The notes: a model not told the origin generated them from the letters alone. A DNA stretch of 64,000 nucleotides from Sycobia sp. Sy_11 (GCA_018907035.1 JACCIC010000014.1:5524501-5588500), one strand, 5' to 3'; counted from the stretch's first letter, positions 35,151 through 47,340 are shown. Made by a program: numbers and translations.

Positions 35151-36050
35151 AAAATCGACGTCGAAGATTTAGGCAAATATTATTCAGGGCGCGCTCGCTC
35201 CACGGCTGCGTACTCCCGCGAGGGTCTCGCACGAATTTTCAACGACGCTACGTTCGCCGAATTTCGAAAGGAGCAAGAGCGCCGGCCGCTCCGTTAGTGC
35301 CGAGAGCCCTCCGCCTCCCTCCCCCCCCCCCACCCCGCCAACCGGGTCCCACGGAAATCGCGTTCATTTTCATGCCGGGCGTACTCTGCTCCCCCCTCCC
35401 TCTCTCTCTCTCTCTCTCACTCTCTATCTCTCTCGCCTACATACTTAAGTTGGTCGACTTCCAGCCCGCCTAATCGAGCGAGCGTGCGCGCGGGGTGTCC
35501 TTCGTCCGTGCGCCCCGCCGGACGTGACGGTACGTGACCAGATTGTGTTCCCTCGTCGAGGATAGCGAGAGAGAAACAGGGATAAAGAGAGAGAGAGAGA
35601 GAGAGAGATACCGAGGGAGAACGTCGTCGGGGAAATTGGAAGCCCCGGGGATTTAGATATTCATCTAAATTAACCTTCGGGATGTGCCAGAGAAGGAGAG
35701 AGATAGAGAGAGAGAGAGAGCAGGGGGATTATTTTGATTCCCAATCCCCCTTTCCCACGGGTGTTTAGGGATGGACGGGCGGATTCGCGCGGATCGCGCA
35801 CTGATTTGACGTCCGAGCGCCCGTACGGGCGAACGCGCCGTTTGGATTATATTTTTCGAACTAATCGGGTTGTCGGGTCGTTTCTCGGCCGTGCACCGTT
35901 GACGATTCGGAATATCAGAAGTCCACGGCTCGTTCATCGGTAATTGGGAGTTTTTCGCCGATAGGCGTGGGTCCGCGAACGCGTGCGGCAGTAAACGTTC
36001 GTGAAAATCGAGCTGTACGTATTGTACGCGATATACGTGCAAAGAATCTC
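35151..36050. other. CpG-rich block, promoter-like composition
   Basis: Dense CpG, C11 at 35321-35331, short (CT)n at 35397-35434 and (GA)n at 35586-35609. Overlapping frames of 125 (minus) and 69 (plus) residues are both Arg/Pro/Ser-rich; neither can be preferred, so no gene is called. A donor-like GTACGT follows at about 35530. Confidence 0.5.
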
Positions 36051-36612
36051 TTGGAAATTATCGGGAATTGAAAAAAATTCTACAATTATCAGAAATCCGA
36101 ATACAATAAATTATAAGAAATCTATTGTTGAAAAACTGGGATAATGCGCCTGTGATAAATCGCCATTGCCCCCAATGATCCCTGCTTCTCTCCTTCTTTC
36201 AAAATTGCTGCGCGAAAGCAAAATTTGTACCGCAAAAACTCCTAAAGATATCGATGAAATTCCTATAAATCATTTCTCATTAGTGATTTGCTGTAAAAGT
36301 ATACAGTGATCGGAGAACGCGGTACTTGACGTCTATAGCAACAAATTACTAAAAAGGTGTAGTAATTTTAATTGATATAATAAAAATAAAACCCTAGGTA
36401 ATCTTCTATAAAAACTATTAGATCGTATATAATAAAAAAAGTCCTAAAGATTGTATGTAATTAATCTTCCCGCCCGATTGTAAAATGCTGAATTATAAAA
36501 ATTTCGAAATTTTACGGCCAGGCTATAAAATAACCTCGTATTACAATGGATCGATCGATCGAGCGTATTATTTTATCATTCGGCCAAACGATAATTATGG
36601 TAAATTATTTTT
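36051..36612. other. AT-rich non-coding stretch
   Basis: Nothing recognised. Confidence 0.5.
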
Positions 36613-36987
36613 ATGCACTCGCCTATACCGACTCCTATGGCGCATCGAGCATATGGCATAGCCATACGCGTTCAAATGGTTTATCATTTTAATTTAATCG
36701 TCAATTTCGCAACGTATTCCCGGCAATTCGCGTTGAATTACTGGCGAACTCAGGAAGGAATAATTACTCGTTCAGTATCCTCATCGTCGCTTTCAGCTTA
36801 TAATGCACGCTTTAAAAAGGTGACTTTAGACCATTGGCATAGGCGTTTGTCTGTCTCGTCAAAGTCATCCAACATTCAACAATGGCATTCATCCGAATTC
36901 GTATCTCTAGGTCTTGGCCTTAACGACCTCCTTTGGCCCATCGCGCCATTGAAAGTGTACGAAAAACCTTTACTATACAGCTCGTAA
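36613..36987 (+). CDS. Unassigned 124-residue ORF
   Basis: This is the longest plus-strand frame in the window that is free of simple repeats. It is mixed in composition with Ser-rich (SVSSSSLSAY) and aromatic segments (LDHWHRR, NDLLWPIAP) and ends at TAA. No signal peptide, transmembrane pattern or family motif is evident. There is no clear promoter or splice signal, and 124 codons can arise by chance in 64 kb of six frames. Confidence 0.2.
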   Translation: MHSPIPTPMAHRAYGIAIRVQMVYHFNLIVNFATYSRQFALNYWRTQEGIITRSVSSSSLSAYNARFKKVTLDHWHRRLSVSSKSSNIQQWHSSEFVSLGLGLNDLLWPIAPLKVYEKPLLYSS

Positions 36988-38480
36988 TAATTTTTTTCTT
37001 ATGTAATTTCTTGTAAGAAAGATAACAAAACTTAGTTGTGCAAATATTAAAAGCGATGATTTTTTCAAGACGTGCGGTAAATTCCGAATGATCCATTCGT
37101 GTCATTTGTTGCGATGCAAGATTAATTCAGAAATCAGTCTTGGAAGTAAGAAGGCGACGGGGCCTCAAGCCTCGGATGCTTGAAGCTCGTGTAAAACATG
37201 TATTAAAAAAAAAACAAAAAGTTTATTATCGTGTATTATATTTTAAATTACTTATTTTTGCAGGAATATTTAAATCTTTCAACAAATAAGAAGAATTGTT
37301 ATATGTAGAACTACACGTAATTCTCAATCGGTAAATTTATAACGACAGCTTTTGTTTTACAAATATATTTTATCAATTTGATAAACATGCCGATAAAATA
37401 CAATTGTTAGCCCCCTAAAATTGATATACAAATATGTATAAGCTATACTCACGTCTATTAAAATATAATTATTCATATTTGATAAAGTATCGATGTAAAG
37501 ACATATAAACCTATTGCGAATTATAATCTTAAATTTATTCATAAGTTGTTTTATGAGGCCCCAAATGAGATGGGCCACAAATGGAGAGTAACCCTTGGCG
37601 TAATGGACCATCGGTAAAGATGCCATACATTGAGTAAGATTATTTCTTTTTTTTGTTTTTAGTTCTCTAATTTATGATCAAACTAAAAACAATTAAAAGA
37701 AAAAATGTATAGAAAATAAAGGTTGGAAGAACAACCTATATACCGATACATGGCCATTTTTTCGATCGTCACTTTTTATATTTCGATTATGAAAGAAAAA
37801 AAATTACCATTAAAATCATGTTTGACTACATCTTTGACAAATTCAAGGATACCGTCCTTCTTTGATTAATAGAAAACTTTGCAATCGTATTGAAATTTAA
37901 TCATTATTGTCGCCAGATCCCCTCGGCTAACAAATGAAACGTTCAAATTTTATAAACATACGCATGCTCTATATATGACCTAATAACCAACTAATCCCTT
38001 AACCAGTGAACAATCGTGATTTATTACAAATTATTCATCTAACGATTGCAGATTTGAGATATCGTATGCGAGCGTTATCCATGTAGTGAGCCATGAATTT
38101 CGAAACATACTTTCAGCATAACCAGGCACTTTATCTCTAGATTATTTTATACATATTTTTAATTATCCATGTTTGAAGTGATAATATGGTTTATTCAGTG
38201 AAGTTAATTTTTTTTATCGGCTCTCTCCTTTAACACACATACTATGAAACTTATAATTAACGGTTACCATATTAAGATGCATACTGTGCAAAACTTGCAT
38301 GACGTGACTTTGCGATCCTGCGATATATATATATATATACATATATAATCGAACTATCCGGATATATAGTAATTTGGTAATTTGTTTTTGAAAGTTTTTT
38401 CTCGATGTATACGTATTATCACCAGCTGACCAATCATTATCCGTTCCAATGCTCCAACTTTGACGAACCACCCGACCGTC
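36988..38480. other. AT-rich block, no gene recognised
   Basis: A small stem CAAGC/GCTTG within a GC-rich patch at about 37155-37185 precedes an A10 run. Nothing else is supportable. Confidence 0.5.
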
Positions 38481-38983
38481 CTTAAATATCCGTGCGAATC
38501 CTCGTTTTATCCAAAAACAAGCGCCGCGGGCGCGAAGGGGTGGCCCATCGCACGCGGCTCTGCAACATCCTCTGGAAGCAAGCTATATATATATATGTAC
38601 AACCTAACGCAAGCTTTAAAGCGTCCTCCTCCCATTAGACACGACCTCGTCGGTCGAATCCTCGGCCCCGCGACGGGCTTATGGTATCGCCGCCGCATCT
38701 AAATCCGCTGTCGAGCAAATTAAGTTCAGAAGGCCCCGTCGCGTCACCGTGCGCCTCCACTCCGCGGGCCTCATATTAACGAGCCACTCCACTTACCTGC
38801 GTGTACGTACAAGCGCAGGGGCGAGGAGAAGGAGGGTGAGAGGTGAAGAGGATGGGGTGGAGGCGTGGGGGAAGCGCGGTAGCGATCGGGACCCTGATTA
38901 AACATCGGGAGGGGGGCGGACTATATGGCGGGGAGGACGAGGAGGAGGTTAGACTATACCGCGCTCGTGCATATAGTGGTATC

Positions 38984-38985
<2 letters not shown>
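38481..38985. other. CpG-rich block, no gene recognised
   Basis: GC-rich sequence with a short TA array at 38584-38597. No gene identified. Confidence 0.5.

Positions 38986-39027
<42 letters not shown>
38986..39027. repeat. (TA)n microsatellite, 21 units
   Basis: Perfect TA array. Confidence 0.97.
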
Positions 39028-39038
<11 letters not shown>

Positions 39039-39129
39039 GCGCGCGGGCTCGAAAGAGCCGAGCCGGTAACAATCAGCTTTAATTAATAACCTCTAATCTC
39101 GGTGCTCGCTGCCTGCTCCTTTCTCTTTC

Positions 39130-39200
39130 CACCTCTTCTCTCTCACTTCTCTCACTCCCCCCCTCTCTCTCTCTCTCTCTCACTTCTCTCACTCCCCCCG

Positions 39201-39233
<33 letters not shown>

Positions 39234-39240
39234 ACTCTCT
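39130..39240. repeat. (CT)n domain containing a ~38 bp tandem duplication
   Basis: CTCTCACTTCTCTCACTCCC occurs at 39139 and again at 39177, each followed by more C and a run of CT. A minisatellite has thus formed inside a microsatellite. Confidence 0.92.
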
Positions 39241-39845
39241 GTAACGAATCACCTACAACGTCGAGAGGCGAAGCCGGTCCTGATCCCTCTCCCCTGCAAT
39301 CCGCACGCAGCTAGCTTTATCTCCCACCTGCTCACTAGCTTGCAGGCTCTTTCTCTCTTGTTCTCGCTCTCTACCCTACCCTATATATATATATTACACG
39401 ACCTCCCGAGAGCTCAAGCACGGAGTCTGTGAACAGCTCTTTTCTCCCCGTCTCTTTTGCTCTCTTGCCCAGGGATATAAACCTCTAACCCCCTCTCGCT
39501 CTCTCACTATCTCTCTCTCCCTCTATCTCTCTGTCTACCTCACGAGCACTTGTCTCCGTGCTCGCGCGCGCGCGCTACCTCCTCGCGTATTCTGCTCTCC
39601 TCGGTGCTACGCTGAATTTTTAAAAGTAAAATTTGGCTCTTGGGGCATTTTTAAATTTCCCTCGTTTGAGCGCTCAAGGATAGTGGGAGGGGGAGCAGTG
39701 TTAGGGGTCAACGGAGCCGTATACGAAAGGGAGAACGGGTAATCGAGGCATAAGCTGCACTTTATTAAGGCTATTTAAGGGGCCTACTTGCCAGATCCAT
39801 GGTTACTTATATACTTGCTGTACGTATCTATGTGTATATAGTATA

Positions 39846-39851
<6 letters not shown>
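39241..39851. other. Pyrimidine-rich GC-rich stretch, no gene recognised
   Basis: CT-biased plus strand, with a CGCGCGCG run near 39565 and a short TA array near 39383. Confidence 0.55.

Positions 39852-39899
<48 letters not shown>
39852..39899. repeat. (TA)n microsatellite, 24 units
   Basis: Perfect TA array preceded by imperfect TATGTA units from 39838. Confidence 0.97.
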
Positions 39900-39903
<4 letters not shown>

Positions 39904-41640
39904 AAGGTTCAGAACATTATCAAAACAATATTTGTAATTGCTAGTTGTACATTTTTTTAAACATAATTGTGAAAGCTTATGCAAATGATTTGTTTTACAA
40001 GTTTACAAGTCTATATTGTATTGGGTTAATATTCTTGATGATTTCGATATGAAATTAAAATTTTAGAAATTATCTAATCGTATTTATTATATTTTAAGTT
40101 ATTTAATTTATTTAAAATTTATAAAAACCTTGTCATATATTGTTCTATAACACGAAAACATTATCAAATCATTTTATACTCAAGTCTTTCAGAAACATAA
40201 ATTCATGAATAAAGACCGAAGAAATCTACCAATTGATACAATTAATTTGAAATTAGAGTATGGTTTACGACACTGCTATTCAGTTACTCGTAAAATGTAT
40301 CGTGCGATATTTATATTCACTAGTTTTCAATTGCAGATTAAGCATTTAATATAATATTTGGAATGATGGTTGTGCTGTCACGATGTCCAAGATTTCGCTT
40401 AAGATATAGAACATAAATAACATAGAATTATTATAAATAAAAATTTACTATTAAAATTATAAAAACTAATTATAAATAAAAATTTAAATCAGCGATATTT
40501 GTTCCTTTACAAATTTGGTTTGATTTTGTTAAAGCTCACACGTTTAATTTACGTATTAATTATTTTATACTTTGCAATGTATAAATAAGAGCTGTTGATA
40601 AGATCAATGTTCTGATAATCCAGAGTTTTCCTGACAAACTTTCAACATGCGAAAAGTTCATCCTCGTGAAATTACCGACTTCTCATTTGTTATAGAAGAG
40701 ATGTATTACTCACAAAGCAAAACTTTGCGAGCAAGAAATGCAAATAGTGTTATATTTATTTCACCTATCAATTATTTTACTTTTACTCAATTTTTGGTAC
40801 TGAAAAAATCTCAAATGTGTTAAAAGTGGAACACAAATGTGTTCGATTTAATTAAAATTGAACTAGTTTATTTTAATTAACTACAATATTAGTTCTGCAA
40901 AGTTTTAAGAGCTATGGCTGGCCCTTATAATGAAATTGTGTATATTTTAGGATCAGATCAATATTTTTAACGAAAAAAGAATTACATTTAAAACAAACAA
41001 GTTCAAATAAATCTATAACTTCAAATGTATAGTTTCTAGTATATGTTTGCTTATTCTGAATTAAAGTTATGCCTATTGTAAATATATGTTATTGGCTATT
41101 CAATCGCTGAAACTTCAAGTGATAGTAACTGAGATTCTATTCATTTGTACAGATGACTGCATTAGAAAGATTTTTTCTTCTAAATTGTTGTTTCTTTGAA
41201 TCCGTTAATCACGATAAAGATTTTCATTGTTACAAAATCCTTTCGCTAACTTAACTAAACGCAAATACGCTAATTTAAATAAGAAAGTGACATATCGATT
41301 TTACGGGATTGACTCGCTCGATCTGGTCTAAATTCGCCACTCGTGCAACAACGTCCCCACAACTTTTTCACAAACCACATTTTTATCTTGCTACATTATC
41401 ATTAACTTCGACATTCTCGCCGAAATCGCCCAGTTGATTTTCACACCGGCTTTGGGATTAATTTAATAACGATCGGTGCACGCAAATGCCAATCGTCCCT
41501 TTGTCATTCGTGCGCGCGACGCGTAAACCTCGCGCTGCCTACCGAACTCCCGAACCAATTCCAAAATATCCCAGGCGACCGCCGAGCGAACGGTAAATTC
41601 GAGATCTCGAGGCTCACGATCACGGGCAGACCGACGGCGC
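39900..41640. other. AT-rich block then GC-richer edge, no gene recognised
   Basis: An 18 bp direct repeat, ATTATAAATAAAAATTTA, occurs at 40430 and 40469. No other structure. Confidence 0.5.
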
Positions 41641-41832
41641 TACGGGCGCTCGACTTCGTAAATCAAAGCGTGCGCGAAGCTGCAGACAGATGGGGGGGGG
41701 AGGGGCTCGGTGAGGTCAGGAATATCGATCCCGTATCTGCATACACGCGAATTCTCGGAGCTGTAAGTCGCGCACGAACCGGGGTCCGCGAATCCGCGAA
41801 GTTTAACGGGAAGCGGAAGAATGCGACCCGAT

Positions 41833-41872
41833 GTGCGCGCGCGCGCGTGCACACACACACACACACACACGC
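41833..41872. repeat. (CG)n(CA)n alternating tract
   Basis: CG units followed by TG/CA units, forty bases of purine-pyrimidine alternation. Confidence 0.95.
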
Positions 41873-41927
41873 AACACATCAGAACCACTAAGGGTGGATA
41901 GCAGCGCAGATGTTTATGGATATTTAT

Positions 41928-42078
41928 GCACGGTGTCTTCATTTACCTCGTTGCTCTATGCTTCACTCTGAAATATTTATTATTGCGCCGTCTTTTCCCG
42001 ATTCCAAGTCCGAGCGGATCTTCCTTGGCTCAGTCTCGCTACGTGTGCATGCAGAGGGTGACCCGAATACGAGTGTAT
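41928..42078 (+). repeat. Dispersed repeat arm, left copy
   Basis: About 70% identical by eye, with one 1-base gap, to the reverse complement of 42634-42771. Landmarks: CTTCAC, ATATTTATTA, CCCGATT, GGATCTT and the exact CTTGGCTCAGTCTC. Each copy is bracketed by GGTG/GGATG-type words about 120 bp apart (GCACGGTGTCTTC at 41928; GCAGAGGGTGACCCGAATA at 42051), suggesting a ~120 bp basic unit. This copy has drifted to higher GC than its partner. It is most likely a transposable-element fragment. Confidence 0.75.
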
Positions 42079-42633
42079 ACGCCAGCGGAACTGTAAGAAG
42101 CGGAAAAGGTCATATAAACAAGGATTGCGAGCATTTTGAAAAGATGAAAATTCTAGTTTTTCAGCCTCGGTTCCGAGCTCTATCGGTCATCGAGTAAACG
42201 TCTATTTGGGCTCTCGATCGAAGGACACGGGAATTGAGAAGATGGTAGGAGGAGATATGGACGATAAGTCGAAGAAGACCGGGAGGAATGGGGCGAACGC
42301 GGGGGAAAAGGATTTAGTTGCTTATTTGAAGATAACTTCAGGAACGTGTGCTCATGTAATTACGTGACTAATACGCAGAGATCATCGTTCGTTTTTGTTT
42401 ATTGCGTTTTTTATGCTTTAGAAATTTCTATCTGAGATAACGATATGTATACTCATCAACAACTCGAAAACTACGGCCCCTCCTATTACCCCGCACATTT
42501 ATACTCAAAGCTCCGTCGGTCCGTCTTCTCAATTTTCCTCTCCCTCGATCGAGAGATCGAATTAGCTTTCGGTCATTGGCCGCTGAACAGTGACACGAAG
42601 CGCAAAAACCATCCGTAACTTAAGCAAATGTGA
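42079..42633. other. Interior between inverted repeat arms, no gene recognised
   Basis: About 555 bp of mixed sequence between the two arms. The 95-residue frame from 41910 begins in the left arm and therefore is not an independent gene. No transposase-like motif was seen, so any element here would be non-autonomous. Confidence 0.5.
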
Positions 42634-42771
42634 ACAATCATATTTTGAACATCCTGTATATTTGTATAGATATACGGAGACTGAGCCAAGAAAGATCCAC
42701 TACAAATGAAATCGGGGAGCCACAGTACGGTAATAAATATCTCGGCGTGAAGTATATTTGGAGCATCCAGT
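42634..42771 (-). repeat. Dispersed repeat arm, right copy (inverted)
   Basis: Inverted partner of 41928-42078. On the minus strand it starts with GGATGCTCCAAATATACTTC, carries TTTCTTGGCTCAGTCTC and ends with ACAGGATGTTCAAAATATG, so a GGATG(C/T)TC word brackets the unit on both sides. Confidence 0.75.
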
Positions 42772-43040
42772 ATATATAACTGTATTGGATGGATAAAATT
42801 CAAAACAAACGTGGTTTGCTTGTAGTTCGTCTCAGATATATGTAAGTTCGAATGTACGACCGTTGGCAGATCTTGGGCAAGGAAGTCTGACCTGTAAAGA
42901 CATCTGCTGTTTGTAAAAGAAAATCTTAGCGAGGAAGCTCGCGTAGAGGTTCCTGTCCTTTATGACAATTAAAAAGCATTCCCAGTCGTAATGAACCAGA
43001 ATGCGGTAAGTGCGAGCATTTAATTTTAATACAGATTAAT
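42772..43040 (+). pseudogene. Coding-like fragment, possible transposon remnant
   Basis: Immediately right of the repeat arm a frame reads RHLLFVKENLSEEARVEVP through VLYDN, stop (TAA), then continues open as KAFPVVMNQNAVSASI to a second stop. A donor-like GTAAGT sits at 43006-43011. Upstream the sense-looking frame shifts (…RPLADLGQGSLT…). Interrupted but protein-like frames beside a dispersed repeat suggest a decayed coding segment. No family could be assigned. Confidence 0.2.
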
Positions 43041-43870
43041 GTGCACGCGTGTAGTTCTTTTTTCAGTGAACAAAGAGAAGAAAAAAAAAAACGTTCACTA
43101 ACATAATAGCCTTGGCGATGGACAAATATTCCCCAACTCCTGTCAGTACAACGAATTAAATGAAGCTACTGTTTGGCGATGACTCAGGTGAATGTGAAGG
43201 CATCAGAATTCGAGAATAATCGTAAAATATAAGAAAATATATTATAAGAAAATGCGTAGTTACGCTCGTATAAATTTTACAATACCATGCCTGAGTTATG
43301 TGGGTCATTCATTGTACGACCACGCCTAAGACTACCGAAATCAATTGTAGTCTACCTGCGATATAATCATAAGCTATTTGTTTGATTTACGAATTTTGTC
43401 CATAGAAAAATAAACGTATTAATAAAAAGTATGTTTAATACAACATTTTATGTGAATATTTACTCCCGGTGTAAATGTGAGATCGTTTAAGCTTCGACTT
43501 TGATGGAGAGGAATGCGGTGACGGAGACAGAAACCAATTGAAATTATTGCGCGGTATATATCTGATCTTTAGCATTGTCCGCTCTGAAAAATATAAATTC
43601 CTAGCTTAAGTTTGAGACTTGAATAAGAAAAAATATGCAGCATCCACGATCTTCGTGTTCTTGTATACTCTAGTTCGTGCGCACGCGTCTTGTCCCAAAC
43701 CAGCATTCTGTCAGTGTTACATCACTTCTCTCGTCATATCTCTTCTTCTCTCTCGTTAACGGTATTGAATTCGTGGACTTTTTGTATTTTTACATATGCA
43801 TACACAGTTTCTATATTTGACTCCCATTCGTTAGTAATTATATCTAACCATATACATTACTATTTATTAT

Positions 43871-43873
<3 letters not shown>
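43041..43873. other. AT-rich non-coding stretch
   Basis: Nothing recognised. Confidence 0.5.

Positions 43874-43909
<36 letters not shown>
43874..43909. repeat. (TA)n microsatellite, 17-18 units
   Basis: Perfect TA array bordered by TATTATTA. Confidence 0.96.
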
Positions 43910-43910
<1 letters not shown>

Positions 43911-44041
43911 TATATATTATTATGTAACATTATTACTTATTTGTTCAAATTTATTCATGCGCGCGATAACTTTGCCTTTTAAAGCTCGAAATTAAACGAA
44001 TAAAATCTCTGCAATAACATACTCGTTGTTGGTATGTAGAG

Positions 44042-44054
44042 CAATAGATGTCGC
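44042..44054 (-). promoter_or_regulatory. CTCF-like motif, weak
   Basis: Minus-strand GCGACATCTATTG resembles the CATCT-containing side of the CTCF core. Adjacent GAGCGCCCTCT (44055-44065) also resembles the vertebrate-type core. CATAC/GTATG arms flank at 44020-44038. Confidence 0.2.
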
Positions 44055-44065
44055 GAGCGCCCTCT

Positions 44066-45854
44066 TTTGTTTTTAGACACGTTTACCGACGGGCGAAGTT
44101 CTGCACCAAGCCGGCTCAGGCTTGAGTGTCTGCTCTTCTCACGCTGTATTGATTTCTTTACATTTCTGTATTTAATAAACTTAATTTTACCCGACCTAAA
44201 AATAGATATGTCTTCGTGACAGTTTCTGAGGCGATTCGTGTCAATCATTAAGTTGTGTTTTATATAAGCCAAACCTTTTATGCTTCAGCAGATAACAAAA
44301 AGTTATTCTTCTTTAAAAATTAAATCATGTATAGTGATTAGTATTTTCTTTCCTTGGCAGTATCATCAATACGAAATAGTGTATTGTTATCTTACATTGT
44401 CACGGAATGGAATATTCATATTATCCTTAACTCCAAACGTAGGAACTTAAGAAAATCATCACAGAAATCTCACACCACTATAATATGAGAACTAAGTCGC
44501 AAATTACGCGGCTAAAAGTAATATTTAACTAAATTTGATTGCGCGCCTATACGCAAACTTAACTCTCATATCATTGACACTCGTGCAAAATGAGACAAAT
44601 ACATATTTATCTGCTTGTTGCAAAATATGGCCAAAAACATCGACGAACCATATAGTCTAAACAGATGTACCGATATATCGAATCGATGGATGTAAGAATT
44701 GGTCGATATCAATCGCGCCAGAAAATCCAAAGCAATAACAATGGTTTTCAGGTAACTGTAAATAAAATTTTGCAAGTAGAGCAAGTTACTCACTCTATGC
44801 TTGCTTTACTAATTGACTGTCGTAGAGGTGGAAAACTATCGGTAGCTCTACGCGGAAAATTCAGGACACGGTATTCTGTAAAAAAATAATATATATGTAA
44901 TAGATTAATTTGATCACTGAGACTGATAAGAAAGGAAATGGTTAAATTATCCGACACTAAAGAATATTTCAAAGTCCCACTGACTGCGATAAAATTTCGA
45001 CGTGAAGCTAAAGAAATATATGTATAATTTTATGAAAACAATTTAACGCCAACAATATCGATTTTAAGGATCTCCCTCAGTTCCTGGGCTCCTCTCGCGG
45101 CGAGGTGTAAAGCAGGTTCTTAAAGAATTTCCGTCCGCTGGAACAGAATTAATAGATATTGGTTTCGGATGGTTCCTTGAAGTCAAATTACGATTAGAAA
45201 TATGAAAATCCTACACTGCAGTAATAAAGGAACTTTACTTAAAGACAGTCGAAACCACAAACACGACTGAAAAACTATATTTATATATGCACGAAAGAAT
45301 GGCTCTTGTGGCTAACTGATAAACATCAAAATCCCAAATTCCTGAATTTATTACAATGAGAATGAAAAGGTAGTATATTTAAGACGAAAAGGAAGTGTAC
45401 TGAACTTATATACATACGTAAATAGCCTGCGTTTGTTCACATTAGAAATTTACGATCACCCAACGATTTTGTAGAAAAATAAATAGTATATTTTAGATAC
45501 AATAATAGCTTATAGAGCTCTCGGTTTTTTTGATACATTGATTGGCCATTGATAAATCGGATATAATTTTTTTCAAAAAAGATAAATAAGCAAACGCAAC
45601 TGAAATATCTGAACCAAATAGGCTTTAATTTTAGATAATGTTTCGTTTATACCGTTTCGTTAATATGTGAATCGTGTTTTTTTTAACTAATCTATAACTT
45701 AACCTAAATTTTGCTAAAAGAAACTGACGATGTTAACTATAAACTTTTCTCTTCGACTCATACTTTTTTGATTGCCATTAAAACTCAAGTACTTATTTCA
45801 ATGTTGCATGGCCGTTGTACCTCACCTTTCGCCCCATTCCGACATAATTCATAG

Positions 45855-45858
<4 letters not shown>
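44066..45858. other. AT-rich block, no gene recognised
   Basis: A 74-residue frame at 44665-44889 is mixed in composition and contains a donor-like CAG/GTAACT at about 44750, but it has no recognisable motif. A GC-richer patch at 45075-45115 has no assigned role. Confidence 0.45.

Positions 45859-45885
<27 letters not shown>
45859..45885 (+). repeat. Homopolymer A27
   Basis: A27 followed by TAAAGC. No flanking target-site duplication was found. Confidence 0.95.
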
Positions 45886-45998
45886 TAAAGCTTCCAAACC
45901 AATCTATCGAAATAAATGCTCGCCTTCGAAACTCATTCGGCTCAACGATCCAAATCCACAGGACAAATAAAATGAAAGAGGCAAAGCGAAACAGTGAG

Positions 45999-46001
<3 letters not shown>

Positions 46002-46029
<28 letters not shown>
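46002..46029 (+). repeat. Homopolymer A28
   Basis: A28, 116 bp after the preceding A27. No flanking direct repeat was found. Confidence 0.95.
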
Positions 46030-46032
<3 letters not shown>

Positions 46033-47340
46033 GAACGACATTGATCTCGAGCCACCCTCGCCTCGTCCTCGGTGCAGAAAAATCTAGCGCAATTGGATTA
46101 GACGCTCTTCTCTCCCTCTCTCAGGGTGAGCAATAAAAGAAAAGGAAAGAGAGATCGCAGGAGCGCACGCTCGCGTCACCAAAGATCCCGAAAGCCCCGG
46201 TCCGCGTGCGCAATAGAACGCTTGATTACGTCAGTTAGCCGTCCGCGGCTTCATTCCGGCTATATATATATATATATACCCCCCACACACACACACACAC
46301 ACATTCATACCAGCGCGCGCGCGCCTACACACGTACAAGGACCCCTCCCTCCCGCGTTACCTTCTCCACTCGCGCGCTAAACGTAATTAAACGGATAGTT
46401 TCCGCCGCTATTGGCCAATCATTCATCGATTATTCACCTCCCCACCACCCTCCCCGCGACTACCTCCTCCCACCGACTCATCGCCTCCCCCCCCTAAACT
46501 CCGCGCGCCGCCTCTTCGCGCGAAAAGGGCGGCGGTTTGAGGTAGGGGCGGGGGTGAAGGGGTGAGGCAGAGGCGGAGGATTTACCACGCAGGCACCGAC
46601 GTCCCCGCGCGCGATCCCAATCGTGTCGAGCATCGTCGCAGTATGCGCGCTCACCGCCACCTCGTTTCGTCGCGCGCGGGCGGCTAAAGCGCGCGCGGCT
46701 CGGCGGCGTGTGTGTGTGTATGTGTGTGAGTAAAGGGGGCTGCGTGCTGAGGGGGAGGGACCCCTCAGCGATCGACGATCGGATATCGCGCGTGGTCGCG
46801 CGGAGGTGTTTTGAATTACCGGCGGGCCCTGCTCTGTACCTGCGTGCGGTTTATCTTGATTGCATTTGTGTGTGTGTATATATATGTATATATATATGTA
46901 TGTATATATATATGTATATATATATATATATATATATCAATGTATAGGGTGTTGGAATGCCGCGCGCGGCTGCGACGCAGCGCGAAAGTTCGCGAGGATG
47001 CGGCCGCGAGGCAATATTATTGGGAAATACTGTCGGTCGGATGGGTTGTGTCTACTCAACCCAACCATCCGCCCACCCCCATCTGCCCCGGCGCCACACG
47101 CGCGGTTCTCGCGATTTTCGCGTTGATGTATTGCGCCTCGATTTCGGGTTTCGCGCGGGTTGTTTGACGAGCGGCGAATTTCTGGTTTTCGTCGATAGGG
47201 CAAAAGGGGGGGTGGGGCGCGTAGGGTGGAGTAGCGGCGCCGATTTCGGTAATGTAATATAGCCCCGTGTAGATTTACAGTGCCCACAGTGACTCTACCA
47301 TACGAAACAATTTGCCGGGGTGTATCCAAAGCGCGCAGGA
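46030..47340. other. CpG-rich block, promoter-like, no gene recognised
   Basis: Strong CpG enrichment with CGCG runs. A perfect ATTGGCCAAT palindrome (46410-46419), two opposed CCAAT boxes, fits NF-Y binding. Frames of 118-130 residues on both strands are overlapping Arg/Pro-rich readings, and none is preferred. Small TA, CA and TG arrays occur at 46261-46302 and 46708-46729. Confidence 0.5.
46867..46937. repeat. (TG)n then (TA)n with TATGTA breaks
   Basis: Compound imperfect array of about 70 bp. Confidence 0.95.

Noticed and set aside
35665..36042. 125-residue minus-strand frame in CpG-rich DNA
   Set aside because: An overlapping plus-strand frame is equally plausible, and the start of the minus frame's C-terminus is CT repeat. 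No domain.
36613..37626. Possible relationship between the 36.6 kb ORF and GGCCTCA-containing patches at 37.16 and 37.56 kb
   Set aside because: Only 9-base matches; no alignable similarity.
41910..42197. 95-residue plus-strand frame, similar in part to a minus-strand frame at 42573-42803
   Set aside because: The similarity is explained by the nucleotide repeat shared by the two arms, not by paralogous genes.
46937..47329. 130-residue minus-strand frame
   Set aside because: Overlaps 101- and 118-residue plus-strand frames in CpG-rich DNA. Arg/Pro-rich composition with no domain; open frames are expected by chance at this GC content.
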